This document shows, piece by piece, positions 12,167-21,699 of a stretch of DNA of 64,000 bases. Source of the stretch: Hevea brasiliensis (lineage: Eukaryota; Streptophyta; Magnoliopsida; Malpighiales; Euphorbiaceae); assembly GCF_030052815.1 (NCBI RefSeq), contig NC_079498.1, positions 91,691,354-91,755,353 of the forward strand, in the 5' to 3' direction. Every line of letters starts with the position of its first letter. Position 1 is the first letter of the stretch. The position numbers were made by a program, and so were the translations under genes. The notes under the pieces were generated by a model. That model did no database searches and was not told the origin of the DNA. It saw nothing but the letters and a program-made list of their open reading frames with translations.

Positions 12167-12739
12167 TCAGTAATGAATAACTGCAACATTATATTCAACA
12201 ATTGCATCTCCATTGCTTGCATTATAATAATATGTTTTCAGTGCAGCAAAACCCCTCGCCAATCGGAAAACGCCACTCCCACCGATGATGGGCAGCTCTC
12301 GATGGGGTTCCATTGCTGGATTTCTGCCTAGAATTGTGAGACTGCTGCCATTGAACTTCCCAGTTGTGAAAACTAAGCTCATAGCCATGAGAAGACCCAT
12401 TTCCTTCTGCCCTGATGACCCGTAGAACCCCTGAGCCCGCCCCACCTCCTTCGATGTTGATTCAGGCCCCTCGGTCAATGGGTCGTCCATTACGTTCATC
12501 AGCCCAAATAGAGTTGGCGAGCTATGTGTCATATTGGATTGGGCTACTTCTACCACAGTTGGGTTTCGCCCAGAAAATATGTCATGGAGGTAGAAATGGA
12601 GATGGGTCACCTTCTGCTTAGCATGAGTGAGCTCTTGAAGCCATTGATCAATTTCTTTGGAACCTTCAGAAGAGCTACTAACCATTGGCAAAATTACCAC
12701 AAGAAAGCAAGCCGCTAGTGCTAATTCTACCATTCCCAT
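12167..12739 (-). CDS. Dirigent family protein
   Basis: A 190-residue single-exon protein. The start chosen is the ATG at 12739; the frame extends five codons further only from a GTG. Residues 3-20 (VELALAACFLVVILPMVSS) are a typical secretory signal peptide, so the product should reach the apoplast. The rest is a full dirigent domain: KVTHLHFYLHDIFSGRNP, the GRAQGFYGSSGQ segment, a MSLVFTTGKFNGSSL strand, the GGSGVFRLARGFA motif and the C-terminal AIVEYNVAVIHY. Dirigent proteins steer the stereochemistry of phenoxy-radical coupling in lignan and lignin-type pathways. The eight-stranded barrel has no redox centre of its own. Three N-glycosylation sequons (NMT, NGS, NAS) are present. Length and architecture are normal for the family. 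The subfamily and true substrate cannot be set from sequence alone. The gene appears intact. Confidence 0.93.
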   Translation of the reverse strand: MGMVELALAACFLVVILPMVSSSSEGSKEIDQWLQELTHAKQKVTHLHFYLHDIFSGRNPTVVEVAQSNMTHSSPTLFGLMNVMDDPLTEGPESTSKEVGRAQGFYGSSGQKEMGLLMAMSLVFTTGKFNGSSLTILGRNPAMEPHRELPIIGGSGVFRLARGFAALKTYYYNASNGDAIVEYNVAVIHY

Positions 12740-12777
12740 TTTTCCCTCTTTCACAAGAAAAATGAAGAGCAGCTACG

Positions 12778-12786
12778 CCTTTTATA
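12778..12786 (-). promoter_or_regulatory. TATA box of the dirigent gene
   Basis: The minus strand reads TATAAAAGG at 12786-12778, about 40 bases upstream of the chosen ATG. This implies a leader of only about 15 nucleotides, short but possible. Alternatively the functional start codon could be the second ATG at 12733. Confidence 0.6.
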
Positions 12787-14329
12787 GAATGATGAACGAA
12801 GGGAGTAAGTAGAGAGATGAATTAGCTAATGGTGATGTGGTGATGCAACCCACCAACCAGGTTTGGTGTTTTGTGCAAAATTAAGAAGCAACTCTTATTA
12901 TTCAATGTCTATTGAAGTGGATTGAGTAACTAAACCAAGTATCTTACTAATTACTTATTAGTTTGTTTAACATTGAGATTGAAATCTCTTTTTTGAAAAA
13001 ATAAATAATTTTAGAGGGTATTGAAAAAACAGTTTGATAAATGATACTACTGGAAAAAAGGTCTGAAAAATGATAGCAGTTGAGCAGCAGCCATCAGCCC
13101 AACTAAAAGGGATTTCTTAAGATGCTTCTTTGGCTTCTTCTTGAGACAAACATTTTTCTAAATGACAAACCTCAGCTTGTAATTAAATAATATGAATTTT
13201 TCTTACTTAAATATGTTCATCATGACTTAAAATACAAAATATATGTAGGAATTCATCTATTAAATACGTAAATCTCATATATTTATGTCTTGTATTCATA
13301 GTGGACTGAGTCTAATAAGAATTTCCCAATATAAACATAACTTTTGAAGATTCTATATAAATTTTGATTAAAAAGTTGAAAAATTAATTTCAAGATTCCA
13401 TATAAATTTTGATTAAAAAGTTGAAAAATTAATTTGAAATTAATTTTTAGAAAAATGTCCTTTTAAATGTGGTTAAAAAAATAATTTGAAAAAATTATTA
13501 TACTATTTTGAAGTTTTTATTATTAAAGTATATTAAATTTAAATTAAAATCAAAATTTTAAAATTCTTAATAATATTTTAGAGATTTTTTTTTAAAAAAT
13601 TCAAACAGATGGAAGTAAGTAAGAGAGGTATTGACATCTCAACATGTTGACTTGAATATCCAAGTGAAGTGATTATTTGGGATAATTCTATTAGTTGCAT
13701 TAGATAGCTCTTAAAGATAAATTTCAAAGATTTATCGAATATAAAGAGTCATTTTATTAGGATGTTTATCTTTTAAATATAATCCATTTATATCTATATA
13801 AAACAAGCCATATTTTCCTTAGGTACTCCTAAATAGTGCCTTCTACGGAGAGCTTCACTCAATTAATTAATTAAGTAGTAATAAATTAAAATATTAATTA
13901 TTATTTTTTTTTAAGTGGAGCAGAAGAGTGCCAAGCACTGATCACAGTATCTAGACTTTAAGCTATAACAAGCAAAATTGCTCGCGCAATGCTGTGGGTA
14001 TATAAATTTATTTAAATTTTTTTTATTAATAATAGATTTTATAATTAATAGAAATTATTTAATAAATTTAATTTTATGAAATCATGTCTTAACATTATAT
14101 ATTTTACTTGATATGATGAAATTAGTTATATAATTATAACACTATCGTATATAGTTTGCATCATTAGAGTTAAAGAAAATGTTATTGATTTATTTTTAAT
14201 TTTGTTTGTATATCGAGTGTTCATTTTTAAAATAATTGATAAAGTGTGTTTTACACTAAAATTGATGATGTATTATTTAATTTTTTTTATTAAAATATCT
14301 AAATGATATTTTTATATAAATATTAAATT
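12787..14329. other. AT-rich intergenic DNA with a 45-bp tandem duplication
   Basis: No gene is visible. A 45-bp unit beginning AAGATTCTATATAAATTTTG occurs twice in tandem, at 13347-13391 and 13392-13436, with about two differences. The rest is AT-rich flank of the retrotransposon that starts at 14335. Confidence 0.75.
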
Positions 14330-14334
14330 AAGTC
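14330..14334. repeat. Target site duplication AAGTC, left copy
   Basis: AAGTC precedes the left LTR and recurs at 35533-35537 straight after the right LTR, as expected for 5-bp duplication by a Copia integrase. Confidence 0.85.
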
Positions 14335-15792
14335 CGTTGTCTCAAAGAAAGTGACCAAGAGGGGGGTGAATTGGACACTTTATACAATTTTTCAGTCCTT
14401 GGTCAAGATTTAATGAAAAATTGAGGCTTTGCACTTCTATGTATGTGTATAACTCTGTTCCGATGATGTAATTTAAGTAATCAATCAAGTTATGCACAAA
14501 TACTAGCTCATACACAAAATAATTACTCAATATTAAGTGTATTTTCTCACATAAAACTCAGAGTTTGCAAGTTTAGTTGTTCAACCTCAGTATTAACTCA
14601 ATAAAACAAATTCTCAACACATTCAATATATAATCAGAGAATCAAAGTGCTGAAAATTAAAGAGTTAAGGGAAGAAGAGAATCAAACACAATGTTTATAG
14701 TGGTTCGGCTCTCTTAGCCTACATCCACTCTTCCCAAAGTCCCACTTTGAGAGTCACTCCACTATTTGATCTTTTCAACAGGCAAGATTCAAAGCCTTTA
14801 CAATCTCAGCAAGCTTCCCAGGTGCTTGAGGACCTTTACAACGTCTTTGCTTCCCACAAAAGACCACAAGCTTCACAAGGTGCTTGAAAACCTCCCACAA
14901 GCTTCACAAGGTGCTTGAAAACCTTCCACAAGTGTGTCCTCACACTTACACAACCTTAAATAGGTTTTGGTGTAGAAGAAATCACTCTCAATAACTCTCA
15001 GATACAGAATTTAATGCTAGAAGATTGAGAGAGAAGATTTGCCACTCAAGCTCAAGAGTAATTGAATGAAAGCTTTAAAAATACCACAATAAATTCACTA
15101 TGAATAAGAGCACTTTCATTAGTTAGAATTGTAGTAAATGATGCCTTTTATAGGTGCTTTTCATTGCCAAAAATGTCTGCTGGAGAGTGTGTCTAACGGC
15201 TCTTTAATTTTAAAAAAACTAGCTGTTATTACTTATAAAGTCGTGCAGTAGAGTTGAGTCAGGTCAGATCATAAAAATAGTTAACTAAAATTTTCACCGG
15301 TTAACTAGTTTTGTAAGACAGAGAATTTTAGACATCAAAACTAGTTAACTAATTTTTGCAACGGGTAGTTAACTAATTTCGCTACTGTCTGACTTAAAAT
15401 TTGAAATTTTGAGTTTTTGAAGAAGGGTTGTAAAAATTATTTTGACCATTCAAAAACCTTAGAAATGATATAAAAACACTTTCTAAACTCTTGAATCTAA
15501 AAACAAAATTGATTTTAGGTCTTAAATGGCATAAATTCTCCAATCTTGTACAATGGACCTAAGAACTTAATTTCTATCCTATTTCTTCATAGACTTTGTT
15601 TCGTCTTGTGTTATACAAGATGATAAACTCCTTTTATATCAGCCATGTCAATAGAATAGTCCTTCCATCAGTGTCTTTGCATATCATGACCTATAAAATA
15701 ACTTCAAATACTTATGCACAAAGGGTTAATGTATATTTCATTAAGTTTTGTTATCAGCAAAATCAAGCTCATTATAGCTTACAGGGCCTACA
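14335..15792 (-). repeat. 3' LTR of the Sirevirus-like element
   Basis: 1458 bp. The plus strand ends in CA; the first base at 14335 is C where the other LTR has T (CGTTGTC versus TGTTGTC), so this terminal TG is mutated. It contains a TATAAAAGG box on the minus strand at 15152-15144 and a 31-bp unit with CAAGCTTCACAAGGTGCTTG repeated around 14864-14925. Confidence 0.92.
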
Positions 15793-16275
15793 ATCTCCCC
15801 CTTTTTGATGATGTCAAAACTTAATGAATCTATGAAGATCATAAAAATTCAATTGTATAACTATCTACATATGTCATGTATGCAAGAACTTGCTTTTAGA
15901 CAAGCTCCCCCTATATGTATGCACACAATCATTCAAAATGCAAGAATGTTGAGAAGCTACAAAATAGCTCCCCCTAAATCTGATATTCAAAGCATTTTGA
16001 AGATAATAACATGTTAAGAAATTTTCAGGATTAATTCATCCAAGATCAATTCAATCATCATTCATAAGATATATCAACCATAAGTCAATCATAAAGGATC
16101 ATCATCATATCTTCAATAACTTTCCAAAATAAGTCCAAAATATCTACATCAGAATATGAACCATATAACCACTGAACAAAATTAGTTAACTAAAAATGTA
16201 TCCAGTTAACTAAAAACATTCTGTCAGTTAAAATATTTTCCTATCTTTTCTTGATTTCTCCCCCTTTTTGACATC
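15793..16275 (-). promoter_or_regulatory. Polypurine tract and three extra PPT-like copies upstream of the 3' LTR
   Basis: On the minus strand AAAAAGGGGGAGAT abuts the 3' LTR (15793-15806). Further copies lie at 15903-15915 (TATAGGGGGAGCT), 15966-15978 (TTTAGGGGGAGCT) and 16256-16275 (GTCAAAAAGGGGGAGAA). The LTR-adjacent copy primes plus-strand DNA synthesis. Reiterated polypurine tracts in this region are a described hallmark of Sireviruses. A GGAGAAAATA repeat at about 16286-16318 may be a decayed further copy. Confidence 0.8.
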
Positions 16276-16381
16276 AACAAAAGGATAGGCTTTCTCCTAT
16301 TTTCTCCTATTTTCTCCCCTGTTTGAAGAAGAAAAACAAAAAGACACAACTTTGAAAGGCATAAAGCATATTTCAAAAATC

Positions 16382-18313
16382 TCAAGATTTTTCTTTGCTG
16401 CTAAGAATTCTGCCACTTCTCCTAAGGTGAGTGGGATCAACGAGTTTGGCTTGTTTCTTCTTCTTTGGGGGTTCTTTTTCAGGTATGGTTACTTGGATTT
16501 TTGGAGGAATGGGTAGAACTGATTTTCTGGCTTGTGTGTTGGTTCTTCTAGGTCCGTATTGCATGGGTAAAGAGATGGTTGATTCAGGTACTAGTTGAGA
16601 GACAGTAGGAACAGTGTTTGGTTGTTTAGAGGATGGGTCTTGTGACTGCTCTTCCTTCTCCTCTTCTTGTCTTGAACCATTTCTGTCTTCACTTTTTCCA
16701 TTGTCACTGCAGCTGTTGCTTTTAGTATGAGATGAGGAGGATTCTCTTGATTTCTCTTTGTCAGGTTCTTGTTCTGCTTCTGATGCCTCTTCTGCAGATT
16801 TTTCCTTCTCATCATTTTTCTCTACTTCTTCAACCTCAGCTATCTTACTTTCTTCTTGTACCTTTTCAGCAGCTTCTACATGCTCCTCTTCTTCTTCTTC
16901 CACTTCAGAAATTTTTACTCCACTTGGTCCAGCAGCCTTTGCATTGCTAGGACCAGCAGTACCCTGTGGGTAGCTTCCAAAATCTCCAAACTTTCCAAAA
17001 GATTCACCAAACAGCATTTGAGCCATCTTCTTCATGAACCATTCTTGTCTATCCAATCTATTAATCAACATATCCATCTTTGCATTGTGCTCAGCCATAA
17101 TTCCCTTCTGCAATTCATGAGATTTTTCTAAAATACTCAAGGTCAGTCCACTCATTTCTTTGATTTCCTTCATCATGTCCAGATTTGCTTTACTGATTTT
17201 CACAAAATCTGACATTTTCAGCTTCATTTTCTCTTTCTTCTTAGAGCTTTCCCCTTCATCAATCTTAGAACTTCTCGCTTTCAACTTGCTTAGTGGGATG
17301 TCCGATTCTGTTTCAGAATTTGATTCTGATTCAGATTCAATCTCAATTTTAGTCTCTTCTTCTTGTGTTTTGTCTTCTTTCTTACTCCTTTTCCTACCAT
17401 CATCAGCCTTGAATATCTCCTTAATGGGGATAGGATTGCTAAACTTCTTTTCTTTGCTCAAATCAACTCCCATAGCTTGAAATATAAGAGTCAAAGGCAT
17501 AGCATATGGCAACCTTCTATGCTTACTAGACTTAGCAATCACTTTAAAAATAAAAAATGGCAAATTAAATCTGATTTTGTTAACCAAGTGCCACATAATG
17601 CATAAATCAAGGCTATTTGCATATGAGTGACTACCACTTCTAGGATTGAGCAAATATCGAATGAAGGATTGTAGAATCCTAAAATTTTGAGGCACTAAAC
17701 TGATATTGGTCATTTCATTTTCAGGTGTACCCTCCGGAAAAATTGATAATTGAAATGCCTTCTCATCATATCCTTCAAGCTTCCTAGAATCTTTGAAGGT
17801 TCCAATCCTATTTCCATCATTTGGTAGGTTTAAAACAGAGGCTAAGAAATCAACATCAACAATCTGACTTTTCTTCTTAACTCTCACACTAAAACTTTCT
17901 CCTTTAACAACTTCTTTCATACTTCCATAAAATTCTTGAATCAAATAAGGATAATAATATTCATTCAACTCAGAAAATTCCATCCAGCCTTGAAAAGTAA
18001 ATAAATCTTCAAATTCATAAGGCAAGTCAGAAAATGAATCCCATTTAATGTACCTTGGTTCGAAAATATTTTGTTGCACAAGAGGTTTCGAAGCAGGGGC
18101 CTTTTCCATTTTCTTCTTTTTCTCAGAAGGCTCTGACCCAGCAATACCCTTTCCCTTTCTTTTTCTTATTTGTTCTGCCACTGTCTCTGTTTCTTTATTA
18201 CTGTTCTCAACTTCAGTTCCTTCTTCTCTTTCCTTTTCGGAACTGGCAGCAGCTTTCATAGCATCACCCATGAATTTTCGAGGTTTGGTAGTCACTTGTT
18301 TTACCCTTGCCAT
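16382..18313 (-). CDS. Additional 3' ORF of the Sirevirus-like element, plant transposon protein domain
   Basis: An intact 643-residue ORF starting at a true ATG (18313). It lies downstream of pol on the same strand, 583 bp past the pol stop, in the position of the envelope-like ORF of Sireviruses. Residues about 85-290 (WDSFSDLPYEFEDLFTFQGW..., LASVLNLPNDGNRIGTF, IMWHLVNKIRFNLPFFIF, LPYAMPLTLIFQAMGVDL) resemble the putative plant transposon protein domain found in such extra ORFs. The N-terminus is basic and the middle is rich in KEDSE. A coiled-coil-prone segment follows near 365-440, and a long acidic Glu-rich tract near 470-580. I see no signal peptide or transmembrane helix, so a fusogenic envelope role is not supported. 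The first residues ARVKQVTTK resemble a histone H3 tail. The function is unknown. It is the longest undamaged frame of the element. Confidence 0.85.
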   Translation of the reverse strand: MARVKQVTTKPRKFMGDAMKAAASSEKEREEGTEVENSNKETETVAEQIRKRKGKGIAGSEPSEKKKKMEKAPASKPLVQQNIFEPRYIKWDSFSDLPYEFEDLFTFQGWMEFSELNEYYYPYLIQEFYGSMKEVVKGESFSVRVKKKSQIVDVDFLASVLNLPNDGNRIGTFKDSRKLEGYDEKAFQLSIFPEGTPENEMTNISLVPQNFRILQSFIRYLLNPRSGSHSYANSLDLCIMWHLVNKIRFNLPFFIFKVIAKSSKHRRLPYAMPLTLIFQAMGVDLSKEKKFSNPIPIKEIFKADDGRKRSKKEDKTQEEETKIEIESESESNSETESDIPLSKLKARSSKIDEGESSKKKEKMKLKMSDFVKISKANLDMMKEIKEMSGLTLSILEKSHELQKGIMAEHNAKMDMLINRLDRQEWFMKKMAQMLFGESFGKFGDFGSYPQGTAGPSNAKAAGPSGVKISEVEEEEEEHVEAAEKVQEESKIAEVEEVEKNDEKEKSAEEASEAEQEPDKEKSRESSSSHTKSNSCSDNGKSEDRNGSRQEEEKEEQSQDPSSKQPNTVPTVSQLVPESTISLPMQYGPRRTNTQARKSVLPIPPKIQVTIPEKEPPKKKKQAKLVDPTHLRRSGRILSSKEKS

Positions 18314-18896
18314 CGATTCTTGAAAAATTTCAGTGAGAAGTAATGGCTTGAGGAAGAACGGGATTTTACCGTTTAGGGATTTTGAGAAAGAAAATTGGGG
18401 ATTTCTGGTTTTGAGAGAAATTTGGGGTTTCTAAGAGAGTGGAGAATCAACTTGCAGCAGAGAAATGAGGGAGTTTTAGATTGATTGAAGTGATATGCAG
18501 TAGTTACACAAAAAATTTTTTTCAAAATTTGAAATTGTGTACAGTTTTTCATGGAGAACCGGGAATCCCTTTTTGTCAAAACCCAATTTTACCCTTTAAA
18601 GACATAAAAAGAGCATAACTGTGCTCAGGGGTAAATTTGTCAAAATAGATTACAAAGAGAGCGAAAATACCCGTTAGAAAGAAAGTAATTTTAAATCAGG
18701 CGCGTTTTGTCAAATGTACACAGAGGCAAAATTAGTTAACTAATTTTGAAACCCAGTTGGCTAAATATTATACAGGTATAAACTAGACAACTGCAGTGAG
18801 AAAGTAGTTAACTAAAAAACACATGTACGCAGAATATAGTACTAACAACATATTTAACCAATTTATGCACCAAATTCATATCAAATGCAATAAATA
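18314..18896 (-). other. Spacer between pol and the 3' ORF of the Sirevirus-like element
   Basis: This 583-bp stretch has no credible coding frame. It probably serves as leader for the downstream ORF, through a subgenomic or spliced transcript or an internal promoter, but no splice site or promoter can be assigned with confidence. Confidence 0.5.
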
Positions 18897-20471
18897 TCAT
18901 TCAATAGCTTCACTCATGCCAAGTTCTCTTCTAATCCTACAAAAGTTTTCCTCATTTAGTGGTTTTGTAAAAATATCTGCAAGTTGTTGTTCTGTAGGAA
19001 CAAACTCTAACTTAATGTCACCGTTTTGAACATGATCTCTAATAAAGTGATGTCTAATTTCTATGTGCTTTGATCTAGAGTGTTGGACTGGATTTTTAGT
19101 TAGGTTGATGGCTCTAGTATTATCACACCTTATAGGAACATGATAAACCTTTATACCAAAATCTTCTAATTGTTGCTTCATCCATAGAATTTGAGCAATA
19201 CAACTTCCTGCAGCAATGTATTCTGCTTCAGCAGTAGAAAGAGCTACAGAAGTTTGTTTCTTACTATGCCAAGACACTAAGGCTTGACCTAAGAATTGGC
19301 AAGTACCCGAAGTACTCTTTCTATCCAATCTACTTCTAGCAAAGTCAGAATCACTATATCCAACTAGATCAAATGTGTCGCATTTAGGATACCATAAACC
19401 AATTGAGTGTGTGCTAATGAGGTATTTGAAAATCCTTTTAACAGCAATTAGATGAGATTCCTTAGGACATGATTGAAACTGAGCACACAAACACACACTA
19501 AAATGAATGTCAGGTCTAGATGCAGTTAAATATAAAAGTGAGCCAATCATGCCTCTAAATAGCTTTTGATCAACATCTTTACCTTTTTCATCCTTTTCCA
19601 ACTTGATGGTGGAGCTCATAAGAGTTCCAATACTCTTCAAATCATCCATCTTGAATTTTTTTAGCATATCTTTGATGTACTTGGATTGATTAATGAAGAT
19701 GCCACCATTGAGTTGCTTAATTTGTAGTCCAAGGAAAAAGGTAAGTTCATCCATCATGCTCATCTCAAATTCATTTTGCATCATCTTAGAGAAGCTTTTG
19801 CATAGAGAAGCATTAGTAGCACCAAAAATAATGTCATCAACATAAATTTGAACGATAAGCATATCATGTTTGTGTGTTTTTGTGAAGAGTGTGTTGTCTA
19901 CTTTTCCTCTTTGAAAACCATTATCTAAAAGAAACTTACTAAGCCTCTCATACCAAGCTCTAGGGGCTTGCTTCAATCCATATAAAGCCTTAGTGAGTTT
20001 ATAAATATGATTAGGAAATTCATAGTTTTCAAAACCTGGTGGTTGTTCATCATAAACTTCTTCATCAATATAACCATTCAAGAACACACTCTTAACATCC
20101 ATTTGATAGAGCATAAAATTTTTATAACATGAAAATGCACACAACATTCTAATGGCTTCAATTCTAGCAACCGGAGCAAAAGTCTCATCAAAATCAATAC
20201 CTTCCTCTTGATTATATCCTTGAGCTACTAATCTGGCCTTATTTCTAATGACATGTCCTTTATCATCCATTTTGTTTCTAAAAACCCACTTGGTACCAAT
20301 GATAAAATGATTTCTAGGTCTAGGAACAAGTTTCCATACTTTATTTCTCTCAAATTGATTGAGTTCTTCTTGCATAGCAGGAATCTAACTCTCATCACTT
20401 TGAGCTTCATTATAAGACTTTGGTTCAAGTTGAGAAACAAATGCAACGTTACCAAAGTATTTTCGAAGTTG
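18897..20471 (-). pseudogene. Sirevirus-like pol, reverse transcriptase and RNase H part
   Basis: The open frame 20375-18897 (492 codons) holds a nearly complete RT and RNase H. Seen are the RT entry segment (VWKLVPRPRNHFIIGTKWVF), the YVDDIIFG catalytic motif, the DRKSTSGTCQFLG and TAEAEYIAAGSC RNase H motifs, and the canonical end with IRHHFIRDHV and LADIFTKPLNEE. RT copies the genomic RNA and RNase H degrades it. The N-terminal side duplicates sequence of the next block (262-bp tandem duplication), and a stop lies just before the ATG, so it is cut off from the integrase part. Confidence 0.9.
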
Positions 20472-20733
20472 GATTATATCCTTGAGCTACTAATCTGGCC
20501 TTATTTCTAATGACATGTCCTTTATCATCCATTTTGTTTCTAAAAACCCACTTGGTACCAATGATAGAATGATTTCTAGGTCTAGGAACAAGTTTCCATA
20601 CTTTATTTCTCTCAAATTGATTGAGTTCTTCTTGCATAGCAAGAATCCAACTCTCATCACTTTGAGCTTCATTATAAGACTTTGGTTCAAGTTGAGAAAC
20701 AAATGCAACATTACCAAAGTATTTTCGAAGTTG
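20210..20733 (-). repeat. 262-bp direct tandem duplication inside the RT region
   Basis: Copy 1 spans 20210-20471 and copy 2 spans 20472-20733. Both begin GATTATATCCTTGAGC and end TATTTTCGAAGTTG on the plus strand. They differ at about four positions. One difference creates a stop in copy 1 (TGG to TAG on the coding strand). 262 is not a multiple of three, so the duplication shifts the pol frame. A TTG match at the ends suggests microhomology-driven duplication. Confidence 0.93.
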
Positions 20734-21694
20734 AGCTCTTGTCATCATCTTTTGTGAAGGGCTATCAATTATGTCCTCCTTTGGATGATCTCTATGATAT
20801 CTCCATTCTTGAGGTAGGTCATCATGATGTGGTTCATCAATTTGGAGTTCTTCAATATTGGGCAATACTTCTTGATCACCTTCTTGATCTTTCTCATTAG
20901 CATCTTTATTGTCAACATCATTCCCAATTGCACTTTGGGGCTCAATAGGTTGACTTTGTTGCTTTTGAGTCTCATCCTTTTTTCTTCCAAAAATTTTACC
21001 TAGTTCATCATTATCACAAACAATCTTTCTTTCCAAGAAGTTGTTAGTTTCATCAAATATAACATGAATGGTTTCCTCAACTAACAAAGTTCTCCTATTA
21101 AAGACTCTATAAGCTTTGCTATGCATTGAATATCCTAGAAAAATACCTTCATCTGATTTTACATCAAACTTTTTGAGGTTATCTTTTTTATTGTTCAAAA
21201 TATAACACTTACAACCAAATGCACAAAAGTAAGAAATGTTAGGCTTCCTCCCTTTCCATAATTCATAAGAGGTTTTCTTTAAGATTGGCTTAATCATTGC
21301 TCTATTCAAGATATAGCAAGCAGTGTTTATGGCTTCTGCCCAAAAGTATTTTGGAAGACTATGTTCACTAAGCATTGTTCTTGCCATTTCTTGTAAAGTT
21401 CTATTTTTCCTCTCTACAACTCCATTTTGTTGTGGGGTTCTAGGAGCTAAAAAGTTATGGAAAATGCCATTGTTTGAACAAAATTCATCAAAAGATTAGT
21501 TTTCAAACTCTCTCCCATGATCACTTCTAATGGAGGAAATGGGTAAGCCTTTTTCACTTTGTACTTTCTTACAAAAAGATATAAATACACTAAAAGTTTT
21601 ATCCTTGTGTGCAAGAAAATATGTCCATGTATACCTAGTGTAATCATCTACTATGGCCAAAGTATACGCTTTACCACTAAGACTAATAGGTGTA
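20472..21694 (-). pseudogene. Sirevirus-like pol, integrase core to RT entry
   Basis: The frame runs from the nested insertion at 21694 down to 20472. It starts in the integrase core (LAIVDDYTRYTWTYF, first catalytic Asp), continues through SIRSDHGREFEN (second Asp) and NGVVERKNRTLQEMARTML (Glu region), then CFGCKCYILN-type and GIFLGYSMHSKAYRVFN integrase C-terminal segments, and reaches the RT entry. A TAA interrupts the core at about 21496 (after GREFEN). The open part 21387-20449 has 312 codons. The upstream half of the integrase lies beyond the nested element, at 31628 and above. Confidence 0.88.
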
Positions 21695-21699
21695 ATAGG
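21695..21699. repeat. Target site duplication ATAGG of the nested Copia element, left copy
   Basis: ATAGG precedes the left LTR and recurs at 31623-31627 after the right LTR. Removing one copy and the element restores the reading continuity of the outer integrase. Confidence 0.93.

Noticed and set aside
16382..18313. Reading the extra ORF as a host nuclear gene or an envelope glycoprotein
   Set aside because: It lies exactly between pol and the polypurine tracts of the element, and has no signal peptide, membrane helix or glycoprotein features.
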